Positions 16,379 through 25,364 of a stretch of 64,000 nucleotides of DNA are shown here, one piece after another. The stretch comes from Rubrobacter indicoceani (GTDB taxonomy: Bacteria; Actinomycetota; Rubrobacteria; Rubrobacterales; Rubrobacteraceae): contig NZ_CP031115.1 of NCBI RefSeq assembly GCF_003568865.1, positions 1,178,001-1,242,000 on the forward strand. The letters are read 5' to 3'. How positions within the stretch are numbered: the stretch's first letter is position 1; each line of letters begins with the position of its first letter. A model generated the notes under the pieces. It was not told the origin of the DNA. It did no database searches and saw nothing but the letters and a program-made list of their open reading frames with translations. The position numbers and the translations under genes are program-made.

Positions 16379-17785
16379 ATGGGCAAGCTTACAAAGGGAG
16401 GGCTCGCGCTGGGAGGTGCGGTTCTCGGGGCCGCGGCCCTGAGGAGGGTCTTGAACCCGCCGCCGCGCTACGCGCCGTGGGAGAAGCCCCGCTACCGCGA
16501 CTTCGAAAAGAAAGTCCTTGTTATCGGGGGCGGTTTCGGCGGCTACACGGCGGCGAAGAAGCTGTGTGAGATCACGCGTGGCCGCGAGGACGTGGGGACG
16601 CTCGTGTTGTCGAGGGACAACTTCTTTACCTTCTGGCCGATGGTGCCGGGCATCGTGTCGAGCGACATAGACGCAAGAAACGTCGCGCAGCCCCTCCGGC
16701 GCGCGCTGATCCGCAGCGGCGCGAGCTTTCGGCGGGCGGCGGTCAGGGAAGTGGACTTCGAAAACAAGAAAGTCATCGCCGCCGACGGCATAGACTTCCC
16801 CTACGACCAGCTTCTCATCTCCGTCGGGGCCCAGCCGAACTTCTTCGGCATCCCGGGCGTCGAGGAGCACGCTATGAGCATGCGCGGCGTCTCGGACGCG
16901 GAGAAGATAAGGAACCGCGTCATCGAACGCTTCGAGGAAGTCTCTCTGACAAGGGGCGACGTACCGGACAGCAAGCTCGCGTTCGTCGTTATCGGGGCCG
17001 GGGCGACGGGGGTTGAGATAGCGACCGAGATCCACCACCTGGTCCACGCGAACCTCGCGCCCGACTACCCGAACATAGACCCGAACCGCGTACGGGTCTA
17101 TCTGGTCGAGGGGCTGCCCCAGATCCTCCCGGAACTCGACCCGGTTCTGCAGCGGACGGCCCGCACGAGGCTCCACAGCCAGAACATCGAGGTCCGGTGC
17201 TCGACGATGGCCGAAGAAGTCACCGGCGACCGGGTGAGGATCAAAGGCGGCGGTGAGATCCTCTCCGAGAACATCATCTGGACCGCCGGGGCGCGCCCGA
17301 ACTCGCTTGTTGAAGAACTCGGCCTCCCGCTCGACGGTCGAAACGGGGTGAAGGTGGACGAGTACCTCAAGGTAGACGGCATGGAGGACGTGTGGGTTAT
17401 AGGCGACTGCGCCTCCATCCCGGACATTCGCCCGAAGGAGGCCGGCGGCACCGACCGTCCCATCCCGCCGAACGCTCAGGCCGCCATCCAGGAGGGTTAC
17501 GTCGCCGCAAACAACATCCTCGCCGCAATAGACAACGACGAGGCCCGGATGCAGAGGTTCGAGTACAAGCCGATAGGTCAGCTTGTAGAACTCGGGAGCG
17601 ACTTCGCCGTAAACGAAGTCATGGGCGTGAAGTTCAGCGGCATACTCGCCGCGCTCTTCTGGCGGGCTGCTTACCTTGTGCGGCTCAACAGCCCGCAGAG
17701 CAAGGCCCGGATCGCTGCCGACTGGCTGCTCGGGTACTTCCTGAAGCCAGCCGTTACGCAGGTGCGAGGCTCCAACCAGGACTAG
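16379..17785 (+). CDS. Type II NADH dehydrogenase-like FAD oxidoreductase with N-terminal membrane segment
   Basis: The 468-residue protein has the FAD-binding VLVIGGGFGGYTAA, the NAD(P)-binding VVIGAGATGVEIATEI and the second FAD motif DVWVIGDCASIP, in NDH-2 order. It would pass electrons from NADH to quinone without pumping protons. Unusually, residues 8-24 form a hydrophobic Ala/Leu/Gly segment before a proline-rich linker and the dehydrogenase core, suggesting an N-terminal anchor or targeting helix. The GGGAGG ribosome site precedes the ATG. It is monocistronic or leads into pgsA, which has its own promoter. Confidence 0.87.
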   Translation: MGKLTKGGLALGGAVLGAAALRRVLNPPPRYAPWEKPRYRDFEKKVLVIGGGFGGYTAAKKLCEITRGREDVGTLVLSRDNFFTFWPMVPGIVSSDIDARNVAQPLRRALIRSGASFRRAAVREVDFENKKVIAADGIDFPYDQLLISVGAQPNFFGIPGVEEHAMSMRGVSDAEKIRNRVIERFEEVSLTRGDVPDSKLAFVVIGAGATGVEIATEIHHLVHANLAPDYPNIDPNRVRVYLVEGLPQILPELDPVLQRTARTRLHSQNIEVRCSTMAEEVTGDRVRIKGGGEILSENIIWTAGARPNSLVEELGLPLDGRNGVKVDEYLKVDGMEDVWVIGDCASIPDIRPKEAGGTDRPIPPNAQAAIQEGYVAANNILAAIDNDEARMQRFEYKPIGQLVELGSDFAVNEVMGVKFSGILAALFWRAAYLVRLNSPQSKARIAADWLLGYFLKPAVTQVRGSNQD

Positions 17786-17814
17786 GGCGTTTGCCGGGTC
17801 GCCGGGTCCCCTGC

Positions 17815-17843
17815 TTGAGAGGCGGGGGTTCCCGTGCTAAGTT
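17815..17843 (+). promoter_or_regulatory. Promoter for pgsA
   Basis: TTGAGA (17815-17820, five of six to consensus), a 17-base spacer and TAAGTT (17838-17843), preceded by TGC as an extended -10, lie about 47 bases before the pgsA start. Confidence 0.5.
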
Positions 17844-17890
17844 CTTCGGCGGCACGACGGACCGTAAACCCGGGGAAGAAGGGAGGAAAG

Positions 17891-18457
17891 ATGACGCTCG
17901 CGAACCAGCTTACGCTGGCGCGGATAGTGGCCATAGTGCCGCTCATGCTCGCGCTCTACCTCCCGTTCCCCGGACACAACTTCGTCGTGCTTGCGATCTA
18001 CCTTCTCGCCCTTCTGACCGACTACCTCGACGGGGTCTTTGCCCGCCGCCAGAACAAGGTGACCGGCTTCGGCAAGCTGATGGATTCCATAGCCGACAAG
18101 GCCCTTATCGTCTCGCTTTTCTTTGTGCTGGTCGAGTTCGGGCTGATGGCCTCGTGGATGGCCGCCGTCATGGTCATCCGGGAGTTTGCCGTCACGGGCC
18201 TCAGGATGGTCGCCCTTGAAACCGGAGAGGTCATCGCGGCGAACGGCTGGGGCAAGGCGAAGATGAACGCCCAGAGCCTCGCGGTCTTTATCCTGCTGCT
18301 GGCGAACACGGGGGCGTTCGTGCCGGCCTTCCTCGCAGGGTTCGGCTGGTGGGTGATGTTCGTGGCCGTGATCCTGACCCTTGTCTCCGGCTGGTCGTAC
18401 CTGAAGGACACGCCAAGGATACTCTCGGCCCAGTCCCAAAGAGATCAGCGGCTCTAG
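17891..18457 (+). CDS. pgsA: CDP-diacylglycerol-glycerol-3-phosphate 3-phosphatidyltransferase
   Basis: PgsA makes phosphatidylglycerophosphate, the precursor of phosphatidylglycerol and cardiolipin. The 188-residue protein starts NQLTLARIVAIVP, carries the CDP-alcohol motif in DYLDGVFARRQNKVTGFG followed by KLMDSIADK, and has AVMVIREFAVTGLRM, typical of PgsA rather than other family members. GGGAGG six bases before ATG 17891 decides the start; upstream in-frame codons at 17834 have no ribosome site. Four to five membrane segments are visible. Confidence 0.92.
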   Translation: MTLANQLTLARIVAIVPLMLALYLPFPGHNFVVLAIYLLALLTDYLDGVFARRQNKVTGFGKLMDSIADKALIVSLFFVLVEFGLMASWMAAVMVIREFAVTGLRMVALETGEVIAANGWGKAKMNAQSLAVFILLLANTGAFVPAFLAGFGWWVMFVAVILTLVSGWSYLKDTPRILSAQSQRDQRL

Positions 18458-18514
18458 CGCAACGACGAGTAGTACAGGAACCCCGACCGCAGACGGTCGG
18501 GTGAGATCGAGAGT

Positions 18515-19432
18515 GTGCGACCTTTGGAACCTCCAGAATTCTCCGAAGAGATGAAGCTCGCCCCGCCGGGCCGCAGCCCGGAGCGAAAGCTCAGGCCCTC
18601 GGAACTAGAGGCCGTCCTCAGGCGTTCGTCCCAGTTGAACTCCCTCCGCTGGAGTCGGACCCGCAAGGATGGCCCGGTGATCTCCCCGCAGGTTGCGGCT
18701 CAGGTGGCCGCCGCAGCGGGGATACCGGAGGAGGATGTTCGCCGTGCCCTCGGAGAACTCTTTACCCGCAAGGCCGCCGACCCGCCCAGCCTGCACCGGA
18801 CGCTGCTCGGTCCGGCGCGGGTCCGGGCGGTGCGGGACATCCCGCATCCGGCCTGGCAGACAAACGAGTTTCTGGAGGAACTGCTTCACAGGGACGCCGA
18901 GCTCAAGCTTCGCTACCGCTCCGGGGGTGCCTCCGTCTGGGAGCCGGGGAGCGCGGGGAGCGTTATGCGCCGGACCCTCGATATCTCCGCCGACCGGCCG
19001 CTGCTCAAGACCCGGAACGTGGAGCTGATGATAGAGGAGACCGATGAGGGGCGATGTGCGGTTGACTTTATAGCCGACCTCTCAAACCAGCGTTCGGAGC
19101 AGGCCTCGCTCGCGGTGCTGCTCGGCGTTACCTTTGCGGTGATGTTTCTGCTCGCCGGGATACAGAACCCCCTTTTCCTGCTCGGCATCGTGCCGGCCCT
19201 GCTTGCCCCGGCGGGTGGCTTCCGGCTTGCCTACGCCAAGTCCCGCCACGACACCCTGCGCGTCCTCGACGCGCTCCAGGACGCCGCAGAGGCCGGGATG
19301 CCCAGAGAACCGCGCCCCTCCGAGCGCGGCCCGAGGCGGCCCGGTGAGATCCAGGGCCTCAAGCCCATCCCGCGCTTCGTCCCCCAGAACCCCGGCGAAG
19401 CCGCAGACCCGAAGAAAGACCCGAAAACGTAA
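18515..19432 (+). CDS. Unrecognised protein with N-terminal helical domain and two membrane helices
   Basis: I cannot name this 305-residue protein. Residues 27-85 look like a small helical domain (LRPSELEAVLRRSSQL, then ISPQVAAQVAAAAGIPEEDVRRAL), a pattern shared with some membrane-associated hypothetical proteins. A middle domain of mixed strands (about 95-190) follows, then two membrane helices (about 196-235) and a Pro/Arg/Lys-rich tail of about 55 residues. The GTG start at 18515 has no clear ribosome site. It lies between pgsA and recQ with a 48-base gap to recQ. Confidence 0.68.
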   Translation: MRPLEPPEFSEEMKLAPPGRSPERKLRPSELEAVLRRSSQLNSLRWSRTRKDGPVISPQVAAQVAAAAGIPEEDVRRALGELFTRKAADPPSLHRTLLGPARVRAVRDIPHPAWQTNEFLEELLHRDAELKLRYRSGGASVWEPGSAGSVMRRTLDISADRPLLKTRNVELMIEETDEGRCAVDFIADLSNQRSEQASLAVLLGVTFAVMFLLAGIQNPLFLLGIVPALLAPAGGFRLAYAKSRHDTLRVLDALQDAAEAGMPREPRPSERGPRRPGEIQGLKPIPRFVPQNPGEAADPKKDPKT

Positions 19433-19468
19433 TCCCCTGAAGCCCCGGGTAAGAAGCCGCTCAGGGCT

Positions 19469-19474
19469 TATAGT
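19469..19474 (+). promoter_or_regulatory. -10 element immediately before recQ
   Basis: TATAGT ends six bases before the recQ ATG. There is no Shine-Dalgarno sequence, so the mRNA is probably leaderless. A -35 match is not evident. Confidence 0.45.
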
Positions 19475-19480
19475 AGAGGC

Positions 19481-21655
19481 ATGCCAGAGAACGTCCTGAA
19501 AGAGATCTTCGGCTTCGACGCCTTCCGTCCGGGACAGGAAGAGGTCGTCCGCTCGGTGCTGGAAGACCGCGACACCCTTGCGGTCATGCCGACCGGCGGC
19601 GGTAAAAGCCTGTGCTACCAGGTTCCGGCCCTTATGCGCGACAGCCTCACGGTCATAGTCTCCCCGCTTATCTCGCTTATGAAGGATCAGGTGGACTCCC
19701 TTGTGCAGAACGAGGTCGCCGGGGCCGCAGCCCTGAACTCGGGGCTCTCGCCGGAGGAACGCTGGGATGTAGAACGGCGGGTTCGGAGCGGGGAGATCAA
19801 AATGCTCTACGTCGCTCCCGAACGGCTGCGTTCCCTTGAGTTCGTTCTCTCCCTTAAACGCGCCGGCGTCGGCCTCTTTGTCGTGGACGAGGCCCACTGC
19901 GTCTCGGAGTGGGGCCACGACTTCCGGCCCGACTACCTTTTCCTGCCGCGCGTCGTGCGTGACCTCGGGCGTCCCCCCGTTCTGGCCCTCACGGCGACGG
20001 CGACCCCGAAGGTGCGCAGGGACATAGCCCGCTCGATGGAGATGCGCGATCCGAAGGTCGTTGTGACGAGCTTTGACCGTCCGAACCTCACGTACCGCGT
20101 CGTTCCGGTCGGCAAAAAAACCGAGAAGATAGCGCGCATCGTACCCGAAGTGCGGCGGCTCAGGCCGCCGGGCATCGTCTACGCCCTTTCTCGCAAGGAG
20201 TGCGAGGAGATAGCCTCCGGGCTGCGACGCTACGGCATCGAGGCCGCCCCATACCACGCCGGACTACCCGCTGCCGAGCGGGCGGAGATCCAGGAAAAAT
20301 TCATGACCGACGAGGTTCCGGTCGTGGTCGCCACGGTGGCGTTCGGGATGGGTGTGGACAAGCCGAACGTCCGGTTCGTTATCCACGCAACGGTCCCCGG
20401 GAGCCTGCCGGCGTACATCCAGGAGGCCGGACGGGCCGGTCGCGACGGCGAGGCAAGCGAGTGCGTAATGCTGAGCCGTCCGGCGGACTTCGGGCGGCGC
20501 AAGCGGCTTATCTCCCTCTCGGCCACCGACGAGGAGTCATCGGTCCGGCTCTACGGCTCGCTTGCCCGCTTCGCCCGCGAGGGGCGGGTCAACGCCCCGG
20601 CCCAGATGCTGGCGTCCGGCGCCGGGCTGGACCCGGACGCCGCCGGGGTTCTTCTGCGCGCGCTTGAAGAGGCCGGTGCGCTTGTGCGGGGCTACGACCT
20701 CTGGAATTCCCTGGAGGTGCGGCGGCTCGACGAGAGACCGGACGGGCTTAAAGACGGCGTTGACCGGGTTCACGCCGCGCTTCCGGGCGTCGGTGAAATC
20801 TCGCTCGTCGAGCTTGCAGGCAAGGCCGGGGTGCGCCCGGCGGTCGCTCAGGGGGCCGTTTATTCCATGATGGTGGACGGGACCGTCGAGGCCGTCCCGA
20901 GGGGCGCGGTCGTTGATATCCGGCTCGGCTCCGACTCGCTCGGGGGCGGTGTGAGGTACGCCATATCCTCCCGCCTCCGGCGCCTGAACTCCGCGGCTTA
21001 CGACCAGGTCGGCAACATGGAGGGCTACGCCGACCTTTCCACCTGCCGCCGGGAATACCTTCTCGGACACTTCGGAGAGAACGCGACGCTCGCTCCGTGC
21101 GGCGGCTGTGATATCTGCCTCGGGGACTCGGAGAGGGCCGCCCCGGCCGCAGGACCCCCTCGGGGCTTCGAGCCGGAGCGTCCCCCGGCGGATGTTGAAC
21201 TCCTTGAAAAGCTCAAAGCCTGGCGCAAGGAACAGGCGAAGGCTCAGAGCGTTCCGGCCTACGTTGTCTTTAGAAACTCCCACTTGGAGGAGATATCGGC
21301 GGTCAAGCCAACCGATTCCCGGCAGCTCGGCGAGGTCTCCGGCGTAGGACTCCGCCGCGCGGCCCGCTACGGCGACGAACTGCTCGCCATCATCGCCGCC
21401 CACCAGGCCGGAGGGGAAGCGGGTGACGCGTCGCGCTCGCCGGACCAACCGAATCGTCTGTCCCCCGGCTACGAGCATCACCTCGAAAAAGCCCGCGGGC
21501 TGGCCCGGACCGGGCGCGGTTCGGAGGCGGTCACGGAGCTGGTCCGCGCCATCGAAGTCGGAGGGGCGGCAGCGAGGGAGAAGATAGACCGGGCGTTGTC
21601 GCTCGGGGAAATTTCAGCTGGCAAAGAGAGCGAAAACGAACAGGAGGCCGGATGA
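19481..21655 (+). CDS. recQ: RecQ-family ATP-dependent DNA helicase
   Basis: The 724-residue helicase has Walker A MPTGGGKS (K42), DEAH in VVDEAHCVSEWGHDFRP and motif VI QEAGRAGRDG. Next come a RecQ-C-terminal region with the four-cysteine zinc site (STCRREYLLGHFGE, then CGGCDICLGD) and an HRDC domain near 575-640. A C-terminal extension of about 75 residues rich in Ala/Gly/Glu follows. RecQ unwinds 3'-5' and acts in recombination repair and fork restart. Its stop overlaps the DJ-1/PfpI start (ATGA), so the two are co-translated. Confidence 0.95.
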   Translation: MPENVLKEIFGFDAFRPGQEEVVRSVLEDRDTLAVMPTGGGKSLCYQVPALMRDSLTVIVSPLISLMKDQVDSLVQNEVAGAAALNSGLSPEERWDVERRVRSGEIKMLYVAPERLRSLEFVLSLKRAGVGLFVVDEAHCVSEWGHDFRPDYLFLPRVVRDLGRPPVLALTATATPKVRRDIARSMEMRDPKVVVTSFDRPNLTYRVVPVGKKTEKIARIVPEVRRLRPPGIVYALSRKECEEIASGLRRYGIEAAPYHAGLPAAERAEIQEKFMTDEVPVVVATVAFGMGVDKPNVRFVIHATVPGSLPAYIQEAGRAGRDGEASECVMLSRPADFGRRKRLISLSATDEESSVRLYGSLARFAREGRVNAPAQMLASGAGLDPDAAGVLLRALEEAGALVRGYDLWNSLEVRRLDERPDGLKDGVDRVHAALPGVGEISLVELAGKAGVRPAVAQGAVYSMMVDGTVEAVPRGAVVDIRLGSDSLGGGVRYAISSRLRRLNSAAYDQVGNMEGYADLSTCRREYLLGHFGENATLAPCGGCDICLGDSERAAPAAGPPRGFEPERPPADVELLEKLKAWRKEQAKAQSVPAYVVFRNSHLEEISAVKPTDSRQLGEVSGVGLRRAARYGDELLAIIAAHQAGGEAGDASRSPDQPNRLSPGYEHHLEKARGLARTGRGSEAVTELVRAIEVGGAAAREKIDRALSLGEISAGKESENEQEAG

Positions 21656-22167
21656 GGCTCGGAGAAAAGAAAGTCGCGGTGCTTATAGCGGAGGGTTTCG
21701 AGGATCTCGAATACTGGGTTACGGTGATGCGACTCCGGGAGGAGGGCGCGGAGGTCGTAACGGTCGGGATGAGCCTTGAGCCCGTGAAGGGTAAGAACGC
21801 GCTCGAAGGCTCGGCGGACGCGCTCGCCGCGGACGTGAGCGCGTCGGAGTTCGACGGGCTGGTCGTGCCCGGGGGCTGGGCGCCGGATAAGCTCCGGCGT
21901 TATCCGGAGGTGCTGGACCTGGTGCGCGGCGTTCATGCAGGGGGTGGGATCATCGGCGTTATCTGTCACGGCGGGTTGGTCCCTATCTCCGCCGGGATAG
22001 TCGGCGGCGTCCGGGCGACGGGTTCGCTCGGCATCAAGGACGACCTCGTGAACGCCGGAGCCGAGTGGGCCGATGAGGCCGCCTTCCGCGACGGGAACTT
22101 TGTCTGGGGGCGGGTCGTCCCGGACATCCCGGACTTCTGCCGGGAACTCGTCGAGGCGCTTGCGTGA
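21652..22167 (+). CDS. DJ-1/PfpI family protein
   Basis: The 171-residue protein has the fold markers VAVLIAEGFEDLEYW, LVVPGGWAPDKLRR and the nucleophile elbow GVICHGGLVPISAG with the catalytic Cys-His pair. Members include intracellular proteases, chaperones and deglycases of the YajL/PfpI type; the exact activity is unresolved. Placement directly behind recQ hints at a stress or DNA-damage role, by inference only. Confidence 0.9.
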   Translation: MRLGEKKVAVLIAEGFEDLEYWVTVMRLREEGAEVVTVGMSLEPVKGKNALEGSADALAADVSASEFDGLVVPGGWAPDKLRRYPEVLDLVRGVHAGGGIIGVICHGGLVPISAGIVGGVRATGSLGIKDDLVNAGAEWADEAAFRDGNFVWGRVVPDIPDFCRELVEALA

Positions 22168-22202
22168 GAAAAGCCACACCGACGATAACGGCCTCCAAGG
22201 TT

Positions 22203-22208
22203 TAGACT
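22203..22208 (+). promoter_or_regulatory. -10 element before the small membrane protein gene
   Basis: TAGACT ends six bases before the ATG at 22215, with no ribosome site. The same hexamer is used upstream of the DUF2339 and second Fur genes. Confidence 0.4.
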
Positions 22209-22214
22209 CGGATT

Positions 22215-22733
22215 ATGAAAAGCGTAGCTGCGGTCGGGCTCGGGATTCTTATAGCGACGGTGATAGGCTTTCTGCTGGTCTTCGGCGCGCTGGCTCCGGT
22301 TCTAAGCGTTGTCTTCGGCCTCGGCACGGTCTCCCCGGCGGGTCTTCTGCCCTCTCTGCTCCTTGTTCTGTCGATCGGGTTCGCGTTCTACTTCGGGGGG
22401 ATGGCGGCTTCGTACTACGCCGGACGCCGCCGGAGGCTGCACGGCACGCTGGTCGGGATCATCCCCTGCGTTATCTCACCCCTCGTCAACGTTCTCTCGG
22501 GTAACGGCCCTTTCCCGAACGTTGACAGCGGCGGTCTCGTGGTCGTCCTGCTTCTCGCCCTCCTTGCCGCCGTCGGAGCTTCCTATATAGGATCAAAGCG
22601 GGGCGAGGCTCTCTACGCCTTCAACAGCAGTTTCCCGGCCCCCAAAGCCCAGAAATCCAAGGGGCGCAGGCTGCGAGAACAGGCCAGAAAAGAGCGTGAG
22701 AGCGGGCAATCCGCGCCCGAAGATAAAGACTAG
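22215..22733 (+). CDS. Small polytopic membrane protein, unrecognised
   Basis: This 172-residue protein has four hydrophobic segments (about residues 3-30, 45-65, 75-95 and 105-125) and a basic, Lys/Arg/Glu-rich cytoplasmic tail of about 45 residues. I see no enzymatic motif. Glycine-rich YYAGRRRRLHGTLVGIIPC between the second and third helices is the most conserved-looking part. Its end overlaps the end of the convergent coiled-coil gene by four bases. Confidence 0.72.
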   Translation: MKSVAAVGLGILIATVIGFLLVFGALAPVLSVVFGLGTVSPAGLLPSLLLVLSIGFAFYFGGMAASYYAGRRRRLHGTLVGIIPCVISPLVNVLSGNGPFPNVDSGGLVVVLLLALLAAVGASYIGSKRGEALYAFNSSFPAPKAQKSKGRRLREQARKERESGQSAPEDKD

Positions 22734-24685
22734 CGGGCCTGGATGCCGAGCGTCAGGCGGCCCCGGGAGTCCATGCGGGCGTTCGGGCGCAACTCGGGGC
22801 CGGAGAGGTCTTCCGGATCATCCCCGGTGCCCGAGAGGTACACCCTCGGTTCCTCCACACCCTCGGTCGGGTCCGCAACGTAGCGGCGCCAGGCCATACC
22901 CTCCCAGACAAAGGTCAGGACGGGCTTCCCGGGGGCGTCCTCGTCGCCGATGCGGGCGTGCACTCGCGGCAGGCCCAGCGCCTTGGAGATGGAAGAGGCA
23001 GCACGGGCGTGTTCGCTCTCGTTGAAGAGCGCGATGCCGTCGCGGAGCCTGCGTTCGGGATCGGAGAGCTTCGCGAGGTCCCGCCTCGCCCGGGCGAGCT
23101 CGTCGCTCCGGCGCCGGTTCTCCTCCTCGACGGCCCGGAGCCGTTTCTCAAGCGATTCGGCCCGCTCTTCGGCGAGGATTCTCCGGGCGTCCAGCTCTTT
23201 TATCCGCACCGCTTCCAGCGAGGGATGGCCGTGGGCTTCGCCGGACCGGTCGGCCTGAAGCGGCACCTCCGCAGTCGAGTCGCCGACTGAAGCCGGCCTG
23301 CGGTTTGCGGCCTGACGGTCTCTTAGACCTCGGGTTTCGCGCTCGATCCTCTCCCCCAGAACCATCGAGGTTCGGAGCGCATCGTCCGCCGTCGAGACCT
23401 TCAACTCAAGGTTCTGCACCCTGCGTTCAAAGCCGGAGACGACGCGCCCGATGTTCTCCTCGGAGGCCGTTTCCAGAGCCCGCCGGGTGGCGGTGAGCTC
23501 CGTGATCCTGGCGTTGTAGGCGCTCATCTCCGCGTCGCGCTGGATGCGGAGGTCCTCCAGTCGCTCCTCCAGAGCCCACGTCTCCTGCCTTCGGCGCTCG
23601 TCCTCGGCGAGCAGCCGCTCCTCGTACTCGCGGCTTCTGCGGGCCATCTCCTCCTCGTGCCGGGCGGCCAGAGCGCGAAGGTCCGCCTCCCGCTGGGACT
23701 TCAGCGAGGCCAGCTTGCGCTCGTGCTCCCGCTCGGACTCCGCGAAACGGGCCGTGTGGCTTTTCTTGATCTCTCGCTCGCGCTTCTCGGCAAGGTTCTT
23801 GACCTCGCGGGCGGTTTCCCGACGAGCCTCGTCGAACTCCCGGTTTCTGGCCTGGATCTCGACCCGAAGCGACTCTATCTCGGCCTGCTGGCTCTCCGTT
23901 ACGGAGCGGTAGTTTTTCTCCAGGTCGGCCTCCCGGCCTTCGGAAGCCCCGTTGAGCGCGGCGATGGTCTTCTCCTGCCGCTCGTTGGCCGCAACGCGCT
24001 CGGAGTTGAGCCGCTCCTCGAACTCCGCCCGCAGCCTACCTTCAAGCTCCCGGCGCGTTCGTTCCTGCTCCAGCAGCAGCTCGTCCAGCTCCAGTCGATG
24101 CCTCTGCTCCTGCTCGCGGTAGCCGTCGCGAAGCTTCTCCTCCCACCTTTCCGAGGAAGATTCAAGTGCTCTGAGGTCGGCCCGGTGCCGGTCCTCAAGG
24201 GCTTCTTTCTCCCGAGAGAGTTCCTCCTTGAGCGCCTCGACGCGCTCGTCCGAGGAGGCCGACGCCACGTCGGCCCGCCGCTGGTCCTCCAGCGTGCGCC
24301 GCAGTTCGGCCAACTCGTTGATGTGTTCGTTTCGGAGCTGCACTTCGTTCTCGGTCCGGGCGAGCCGGACTTCCTGCAACTCCTCCCGGAGCAACCCGAC
24401 TTCATCCGAGGCGTCGCGCTGCACCTGCTCCAGAGCCGTGCCCCGCGTCTCGACCTCCGCCCGCGCCGCCCGCAGGGTCGTGTTCGCGGCGTCGAGGTCC
24501 GACCTGAGCTGGACGACCTCGCTCTCCAGACTCTCTATCAGGCTTCCGGCGGTCTCGAGGTGGTCGAGCAACTCAAAGATGCGCTCGCCCTCCTGCTGAC
24601 CTAAAGGATGATCTGATGAATCCGGCAATGAACTCCCGCCCCCTGAGATTAAACCCTGCCGACCAAAGCCCGAACCCCCCGACAA
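22730..24685 (-). CDS. Large coiled-coil protein with C-terminal globular domain
   Basis: The 651-residue product has about 35 low-complexity residues, then roughly 380 residues of nearly unbroken charged heptads (for example LIESLESEVVQLRSDLDAA, EREHERKLASLKSQREADL). A spacer, a second coil near 500-545 and a compact C-terminal domain of about 95 residues (DGIALFNESEHARAAS to the end) follow. No ATPase motif is present, so this is not an SMC protein; it may be a scaffold or polar-growth/septal factor, by analogy only. The start is uncertain: TTG 24685, or a TTG about 25 residues downstream that has GGGAG four bases before it. Confidence 0.72.
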   Translation of the reverse strand: MSGGSGFGRQGLISGGGSSLPDSSDHPLGQQEGERIFELLDHLETAGSLIESLESEVVQLRSDLDAANTTLRAARAEVETRGTALEQVQRDASDEVGLLREELQEVRLARTENEVQLRNEHINELAELRRTLEDQRRADVASASSDERVEALKEELSREKEALEDRHRADLRALESSSERWEEKLRDGYREQEQRHRLELDELLLEQERTRRELEGRLRAEFEERLNSERVAANERQEKTIAALNGASEGREADLEKNYRSVTESQQAEIESLRVEIQARNREFDEARRETAREVKNLAEKREREIKKSHTARFAESEREHERKLASLKSQREADLRALAARHEEEMARRSREYEERLLAEDERRRQETWALEERLEDLRIQRDAEMSAYNARITELTATRRALETASEENIGRVVSGFERRVQNLELKVSTADDALRTSMVLGERIERETRGLRDRQAANRRPASVGDSTAEVPLQADRSGEAHGHPSLEAVRIKELDARRILAEERAESLEKRLRAVEEENRRRSDELARARRDLAKLSDPERRLRDGIALFNESEHARAASSISKALGLPRVHARIGDEDAPGKPVLTFVWEGMAWRRYVADPTEGVEEPRVYLSGTGDDPEDLSGPELRPNARMDSRGRLTLGIQAR

Positions 24686-24702
24686 GGCTAGATTAAACCT
24701 TA

Positions 24703-24718
24703 TTTACCGCCCGGTAAA
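24703..24718. promoter_or_regulatory. 16-bp palindrome between a Fur-type gene and the coiled-coil gene
   Basis: TTTACCG (24703-24709), CC, CGGTAAA (24712-24718) is a perfect 7+2+7 inverted repeat, 18 bases upstream of the coiled-coil gene. The shape is that of a dimeric repressor site and differs from a Fur box. Confidence 0.45.
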
Positions 24719-24770
24719 GGCCGGATGTGATCCCGGCACCAGGACAAAACACAAACGGACTGCCCCGGGA

Positions 24771-25280
24771 CTATGCCTTCTGGCAGATAGGACAGAGACC
24801 TTCTATCAGGACGGCGGTGCGCCTTACGGCGTACGGTGTATTGTTTCGGATGCCGGCCTCAAGACCGCCGAGTTCGACGCCGGGGACCTCATCGACCCTT
24901 CCGCAACGCACGCACCGGATGTCGAGGTGCGGGTCGAGGTTCAGGTCGTAGCGCACCGGGGAATCGGCCCAGTGCTTGGACTCCACTATCCCGACCTCTT
25001 CCAGAACCGAAAGCGCCTGGTAAACGGTCCCGAGCGCGACCCGGGGGTTTCTGCGCTTGACGGCCAGGTAAACCTCCTCCGCCGAGGGGTGACCGTCCGA
25101 CTCATCGAGGGCCTCTAGCACGGCCCGCCGCTGGGAGGTGAGCGTATACCCCGACCTCTTCAGCTGATCCCGTACTTCGCTGTCCAGATTACCGCTCAAG
25201 TCTCTGTACCGATCCTTGCTCTCTCGATGTCTCTGCGGCCCGCCCGAAACGCTCTGACGGGACCCGCGATCAATAACCAT
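24771..25280 (-). CDS. Fur/PerR-family metal-dependent regulator
   Basis: The 169-residue protein has the Fur winged helix (LKRSGYTLTSQRRAVLEAL, GTVYQALSVLEEVGIV) and metal sites DIRCVRCGRVDEV and C-terminal LCPICQKA, which form the structural zinc site. The HxH regulatory region reads LDPHLDIRC, closer to PerR-like or FurA-like variants than to classic Fur. I chose ATG 25280; ATG 25301 or further upstream would add an odd basic extension. A TATGAT hexamer at 25302-25297 is a candidate -10. It is divergent from sppA. Confidence 0.85.
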   Translation of the reverse strand: MVIDRGSRQSVSGGPQRHRESKDRYRDLSGNLDSEVRDQLKRSGYTLTSQRRAVLEALDESDGHPSAEEVYLAVKRRNPRVALGTVYQALSVLEEVGIVESKHWADSPVRYDLNLDPHLDIRCVRCGRVDEVPGVELGGLEAGIRNNTPYAVRRTAVLIEGLCPICQKA

Positions 25281-25364
25281 TCCTGATACGAAGTCTATCA
25301 TACGGGCCGGATTCTTCGCCTCACGTCCGGCGGTTCGGGCGTTTTGAGGGTGTATCATCTCGCC

